DNA of 64,000 nt. It comes from Sphingobacterium sp. ML3W. Its GTDB lineage: Bacteria; Bacteroidota; Bacteroidia; Sphingobacteriales; Sphingobacteriaceae. The stretch spans positions 4,650,001 through 4,714,000 of the forward strand of contig NZ_CP009278.1 of assembly GCF_000747525.1 (NCBI RefSeq), in the 5' to 3' direction. The notes beneath the pieces are model-generated. The model had not been told where the DNA came from. It saw only the letters and a program-made list of their open reading frames with translations, and ran no database searches. The position numbers were made by a program, and so were the translations under genes. Below, piece by piece: positions 60,704 through 64,000 of this stretch. Each line of letters starts with the position of its first letter. Position 1 is the stretch's first letter.

Positions 60704-61225
60704 ATGATTTTAATAATTTCGGGAACGAATCGTCCCAAAAGTAAGACGTTAAAAGTCGCACAATACTACCAAGAGCAGTTACAGAAAAAAGGTGAAAGCT
60801 GTCAAATACTTCCTTTAACCGATCTACCTGCAGATATTATCATATCGGATTTATATGGTCAAAGAAGTGATCGATTTAAAAATATACAACAACTCGTTTC
60901 GGATGCAGATAAGTTTATTTTTGTTACACCTGAATATAACGGAAGCATTCCTGGTGTACTCAAAATCTTCATCGATGCCTGCACTTTTCCGATCAGCTTT
61001 TATCATAAAAAAGCAGCACTTGTTGGCATCTCGTCCGGACGATATGGCAATTTAAGAGGTATAGATCATTTAACAGGAATTTGCAATTATTTGCGCATGC
61101 ATGTATTGCCCTTAAAGATATTCTTACCGCATATTCAAAACGAAATAAATGAAGAGAACACCTTTATTCATGAAGAAACAATAAATGCCATTCAAGAGCA
61201 AATTGATGAACTTATCAACTTCTAG
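60704..61225 (+). CDS. NADPH-dependent FMN reductase family protein
   Basis: 173 residues with a flavodoxin-like fold. The FMN phosphate loop is 'IISGTNRPKSKTLKVAQYY', and the second signature reads 'FVTPEYNGSIPGVLKIFIDA', typical of the FMN_red family (PF03358). 'KAALVGISSGRYGNLRGIDH' follows. Such enzymes reduce FMN, quinones or azo dyes with NAD(P)H. The physiological substrate is unknown. It is a single cytoplasmic gene divergent from parA. Confidence 0.92.
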   Translation: MILIISGTNRPKSKTLKVAQYYQEQLQKKGESCQILPLTDLPADIIISDLYGQRSDRFKNIQQLVSDADKFIFVTPEYNGSIPGVLKIFIDACTFPISFYHKKAALVGISSGRYGNLRGIDHLTGICNYLRMHVLPLKIFLPHIQNEINEENTFIHEETINAIQEQIDELINF

Positions 61226-61317
61226 AAAATATTAGAGCCCACTCTTAATCATACCAGCACTTATTTGTAAATATAATAATATGGCAAATTTTCGTATTTT
61301 GTTCAAAACCCAATCAT

Positions 61318-62040
61318 ATGAACCTTAAAATAACATACCTTATATTTTCCCTTGGATTACTATCCGCCTGTAAGCAAACTCCTCAGCATAATACCCTAAG
61401 TGCAGATGAAAAGAAAGAAGGTTGGCAATTACTTTTTAACGGAAAAGACATCCATAACTGGCATATTTACAACCAAGGAGATCAAGCATCTAAATGGGTG
61501 GTAAAAGACGATGCCATTCTATGCGACCCAACCGTAAAAACAGGGATATTCGGAGATTTAGTTTCAAATGAAACCTATCAAGATTTCGATTTGAAATTTG
61601 ACTGGAAAGTTGCCAAAGGGGGCAATAGTGGTGTCTTCATCGATGTTCAAGAAGATCCTAAATACGATGCTACATTTGTTACTGGTCTTGAGATGCAACT
61701 ATTAGATAATGCTAACGCAGAATCCCGTCATCAAACGGATTCGACACATTGGGCAGGATCTCTTTATGCCATAAAAAGCATCGGTTCAAATTCAAAACCC
61801 AACCCCTTCAACGAGTGGAATGAATCGCGTATCGTACAAAACAAAGGGAAGGTGAGTTTTTGGTTAAACGGTCAATTGACATTTGAAAATGTCACCAATA
61901 ATCAAGAATGGAAGGATTTAATTGCCCATACAAACATGAAAAATTACCCCGATTTCGGTAAGTTCCAAAAAGGAAAAATTGCGCTTCAAAATCATACAGA
62001 TGAAGTCTATTTTCGAAATATCAAAATAAAAACATTATAA
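61318..62040 (+). CDS. DUF1080 (3-keto-disaccharide hydrolase type) lipoprotein
   Basis: 240 residues. The lipoprotein signal ends in LLSACKQ with C18 as the lipid anchor. The DUF1080 concanavalin-like fold is plain: 'GWQLLFNGKDIHNWHIYNQG', 'FDLKFDWKVAKGGNSGVFID', 'TGLEMQLLDN', 'HWAGSLYAI' and a closing 'FQKGKIALQNHTDEVYFRNI'. Some members hydrolyse 3-keto-glucosides or bind beta-glycans; the exact substrate is unknown. No oxidoreductase partner is nearby. A strong terminator follows. Confidence 0.9.
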   Translation: MNLKITYLIFSLGLLSACKQTPQHNTLSADEKKEGWQLLFNGKDIHNWHIYNQGDQASKWVVKDDAILCDPTVKTGIFGDLVSNETYQDFDLKFDWKVAKGGNSGVFIDVQEDPKYDATFVTGLEMQLLDNANAESRHQTDSTHWAGSLYAIKSIGSNSKPNPFNEWNESRIVQNKGKVSFWLNGQLTFENVTNNQEWKDLIAHTNMKNYPDFGKFQKGKIALQNHTDEVYFRNIKIKTL

Positions 62041-62073
62041 AAAAAGAGAGTAGGAAATCCTGCTCTCTTTTTT
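62041..62073. terminator. bidirectional terminator between the DUF1080 and M16 genes
   Basis: AAAAAGAGAGTAGGA and its mirror with one G-U pair, a 2-base loop and T/A runs outside, directly after the stop codon. Confidence 0.9.
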
Positions 62074-62082
62074 ATATCAAAA

Positions 62083-64000
62083 TTAATATCCAAACAACTC
62101 TTCTAAAGTCAATTTCTTAACTTCACCAAGTTTTGCTAAATCTTCGATTTTCAAGTTCTCATCCTTGGCAACAACACAATAAATATAAGGTTTGCGACTC
62201 ATTTCTTTATTGTGGAAAGTTTTCAAATCTCCAAAAGTTAATTTTGGTGCCTGCTCATAAATTTCCTTACGGATATCTGAAGAAAGACCTAATCGCTGCG
62301 CACTCAAATAATTTGATAAAATGTTTGCATTTGTGATACGGTCACTAGCCAACGATTTGACTAAACTTACTTTAGCAATTTCCAAAGCTTTTGGAGCATC
62401 AGGCAAATCATCTAACAATTCATTCATACCGACAACTGCTTCATTAAATTTATCCGCTTGAGTACCTACATAAGCACCCACCGAGTAATGATTCTCTTTT
62501 TTGATTGGAGAAGCAAAATGTGCATAAGTAGAATAGGCTAGAGCTTTAGACTCTCTAATAGTCTGAAAAACGATACTCCCCATGCCTCCTCCGAAATACA
62601 TATTAAACAGCGCCACAGTAGGGCTATATTTCGGATTATATTGATCCGAATTTCTAAACCAAAATACCTCCGCTTGCTTCATATCGAAATCCGCAAATAA
62701 CACTTGATTTTTCGGGGTAGGCAATTCTGCAAAGTTACTTGCCTTGCTAATAGTTGCAAAATTTGTATTCGTATTCAGGGGTTTCAATACAGCAACTAGT
62801 TGACTCGTAGTTTTAGGTCCATAATACAATATCTGATGTTTCGTATTCGCCAGTTCATGCAAAATATCAACCAGATCAGATGCTTTAATGGAATTTAACT
62901 CTTCATCTGTCAAAACATTGTTAAAAGGATTTTTAGCACCATATTTTGCATATGACCTTAACCCTTCCATAATCAAGGCTTTATTTTCTTTAGCATTCGT
63001 TCTTGATTTTTTTAAACGACCAATATATGCTTCTAATGCTTCCTGATTCCCTATACTATTTTTCAAGAGATCTTGAATTAATGCTACCGTTTGCTCAAAG
63101 TTCTCATTCAATCCTGAAATATTAATGCGGGTCTCTTCATTTCCTGAAATCACCGAGAAATCAGAAGCCAACTTATAGAATGCTTTGCTGAAATCCTCAC
63201 TTGATTTATCTTTAGTTCCTAAAAACTCCAGATAATCTGCTGCAATACCCAATAACTTATTATTCCATTTCCCCATATCATAACGATAGGTCAAACTGAA
63301 TAATGCATTATCATTATTCTGAACAGCGACTACATCAATACCTTTTAAAGTTGCCTTCTGGACATCTTTAGCATAATCTATCCAAACTGGGGTAATTTTA
63401 CTTTCTGGCATTTCAGCAATAGTCTTAACGAAAAGCGATTGATCATCACGATTGACAACTACTGGCGTAATAGGAGGCTTCTCTACTTTGACAACACTAT
63501 CATCGACACCTTTACGTTTATAAACCACAACATAATTATTATCATTCAGATATTTAGAGGCAAAATCCATAATATCCTGCTTCGTTATTTTTGTCAAGTT
63601 ATCCGAATAACTCAATTCTGTTGACCAATCCACACCCGAAGTAAAAGCATCCATAAGCTCCTCAGCACGATGACTATAACTCTCATTTCGTGAAATTTCC
63701 GATTTCTTCTCGTTATTCACAATTGAAGTAATCAGATCGTCAGAAAATTCTCCTTTACGCAACTTATCCAACTCTGCTAGAATCAAGGATTTTACATCGT
63801 CCAACGATTGACCTTGGCTTGGATTAGCCTGCATGATCAACATTGAATAATCTTTCAATACATATGGAAATGCTCCAGCGCCCAATAATTTTTGGGATTT
63901 CACCAAATCCAAATCAATCAAACCTGCGGAACCATTGGTAAGCATATTACCAAGTAAATTCAACATTTGAGCATCTTTAGTAGATGCACCTGGGAAACGA
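62083..64000 (-). CDS. M16 family metallopeptidase, C-terminal part
   Basis: The 5' end lies outside the window: the frame stays open to base 64000, so the ATG at 63966 is internal. About 639 residues remain. No HxxEH zinc motif is in this part, so the catalytic half must be upstream. Visible are the linker after the first domain ('VKSLILAELDKLRKGEFSDD') and a second M16 unit with 'YYGPKTTSQLVAVLKPL' and 'FNMYFGGGMGSIVFQTIRES', followed by 'KALAYSTYAHF', the Arg-Tyr substrate-binding element. Members degrade peptides in the periplasm or process imported peptides. The zinc site cannot be checked here. Confidence 0.9.
   Translation of the reverse strand, partial: RFPGASTKDAQMLNLLGNMLTNGSAGLIDLDLVKSQKLLGAGAFPYVLKDYSMLIMQANPSQGQSLDDVKSLILAELDKLRKGEFSDDLITSIVNNEKKSEISRNESYSHRAEELMDAFTSGVDWSTELSYSDNLTKITKQDIMDFASKYLNDNNYVVVYKRKGVDDSVVKVEKPPITPVVVNRDDQSLFVKTIAEMPESKITPVWIDYAKDVQKATLKGIDVVAVQNNDNALFSLTYRYDMGKWNNKLLGIAADYLEFLGTKDKSSEDFSKAFYKLASDFSVISGNEETRINISGLNENFEQTVALIQDLLKNSIGNQEALEAYIGRLKKSRTNAKENKALIMEGLRSYAKYGAKNPFNNVLTDEELNSIKASDLVDILHELANTKHQILYYGPKTTSQLVAVLKPLNTNTNFATISKASNFAELPTPKNQVLFADFDMKQAEVFWFRNSDQYNPKYSPTVALFNMYFGGGMGSIVFQTIRESKALAYSTYAHFASPIKKENHYSVGAYVGTQADKFNEAVVGMNELLDDLPDAPKALEIAKVSLVKSLASDRITNANILSNYLSAQRLGLSSDIRKEIYEQAPKLTFGDLKTFHNKEMSRKPYIYCVVAKDENLKIEDLAKLGEVKKLTLEELFGY

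Noticed and set aside
1..64000. Search for CRISPR arrays, insertion sequences, integrases, toxin-antitoxin or restriction genes
   Set aside because: No repeat-spacer pattern, transposase, integrase or defence-type protein was seen; the window is housekeeping DNA.
1..64000. tRNA or rRNA genes
   Set aside because: No cloverleaf with a TTCGA-type T loop or rRNA-like block was noticed by eye in the intergenic regions; tRNAscan-SE would settle this.

Overview
This is chromosomal DNA of a Bacteroidota bacterium, most likely a Sphingobacteriaceae member (Sphingobacterium/Pedobacter-like). The evidence is: AT-rich sequence; promoters of the TAnnTTTG type; few Shine-Dalgarno sequences; and phylum-typical families, namely GLPGLI, PCMD, DUF4271, DUF5683, DUF2723/GT117, DUF2911 and a TonB-receptor-like OMP_b-brl_3 barrel. 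The assignment rests on protein families, not on a marker-gene comparison. Nearly all of the window is coding and housekeeping. I see no rRNA, tRNA, insertion sequence, prophage or CRISPR array.

Layout. 1-7.3 kb: the 3' end of a 2OG-Fe(II) oxygenase gene, a beta-barrel/PCMD lipoprotein pair, a YjbR-like protein, an outer-membrane barrel plus GLPGLI pair, and a thioredoxin-like protein. 7.4-12.9 kb: dnaK behind a candidate sigma-54-type promoter, a DUF2459 protein, a sugar-phosphate nucleotidyltransferase and a HerA-like ATPase. 13.1-15.9 kb: an inorganic-carbon module made of a small unknown membrane protein, a SulP transporter and a beta-carbonic anhydrase. 16-23.4 kb: glnS, a GT117 membrane protein, metF behind a SAM-I riboswitch, rimM and rpsP. 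23.7-30 kb: an AddAB-like helicase-nuclease pair. 30-36.3 kb: a JmjC-like cupin behind a striking three-way-junction element, hemD/DUF4271, tag, hpt and a GT51 transglycosylase with a long AsmA-like N-terminus. 36.4-41.7 kb: an Mrp ATPase, exonuclease III, cyclophilin, an unknown protein, a low-molecular-weight phosphatase and a Do-type protease. 41.9-49.7 kb: dapF, a SNF2 helicase, gltX, then an overlapping histidine kinase-DinB-hotdog thioesterase operon. 49.9-54 kb: a FucP-like sugar transporter, a GH123/DUF4091-like enzyme and a DUF2911 protein. 54-60.5 kb: cdaA, pdxJ, and the parA-parB-DUF5683-dapB-lepB block. 60.7-64 kb: an NADPH-FMN reductase, a DUF1080 lipoprotein and the C-terminal part of an M16 peptidase.

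Genes that work together: dapB and dapF (diaminopimelate for peptidoglycan), with the GT51 enzyme acting in the wall itself; parAB (chromosome segregation); the AddAB-like pair, tag and exonuclease III (DNA repair); the SulP transporter and carbonic anhydrase (bicarbonate supply); and the sugar transporter with the GH123-like enzyme (amino-sugar glycans, inferred). Strong intrinsic terminators, many bidirectional, separate most units.

The points I consider most worth a second look are the 85-nt three-way-junction element before the cupin gene, the palindrome plus -24/-12 promoter of dnaK, the small protein of the carbonate module, the AsmA-GT51 fusion, the apparently leaderless glnS and gltX mRNAs, and an AddB-like protein without its iron-sulfur cysteines. 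No obviously new defence or mobile system is present.
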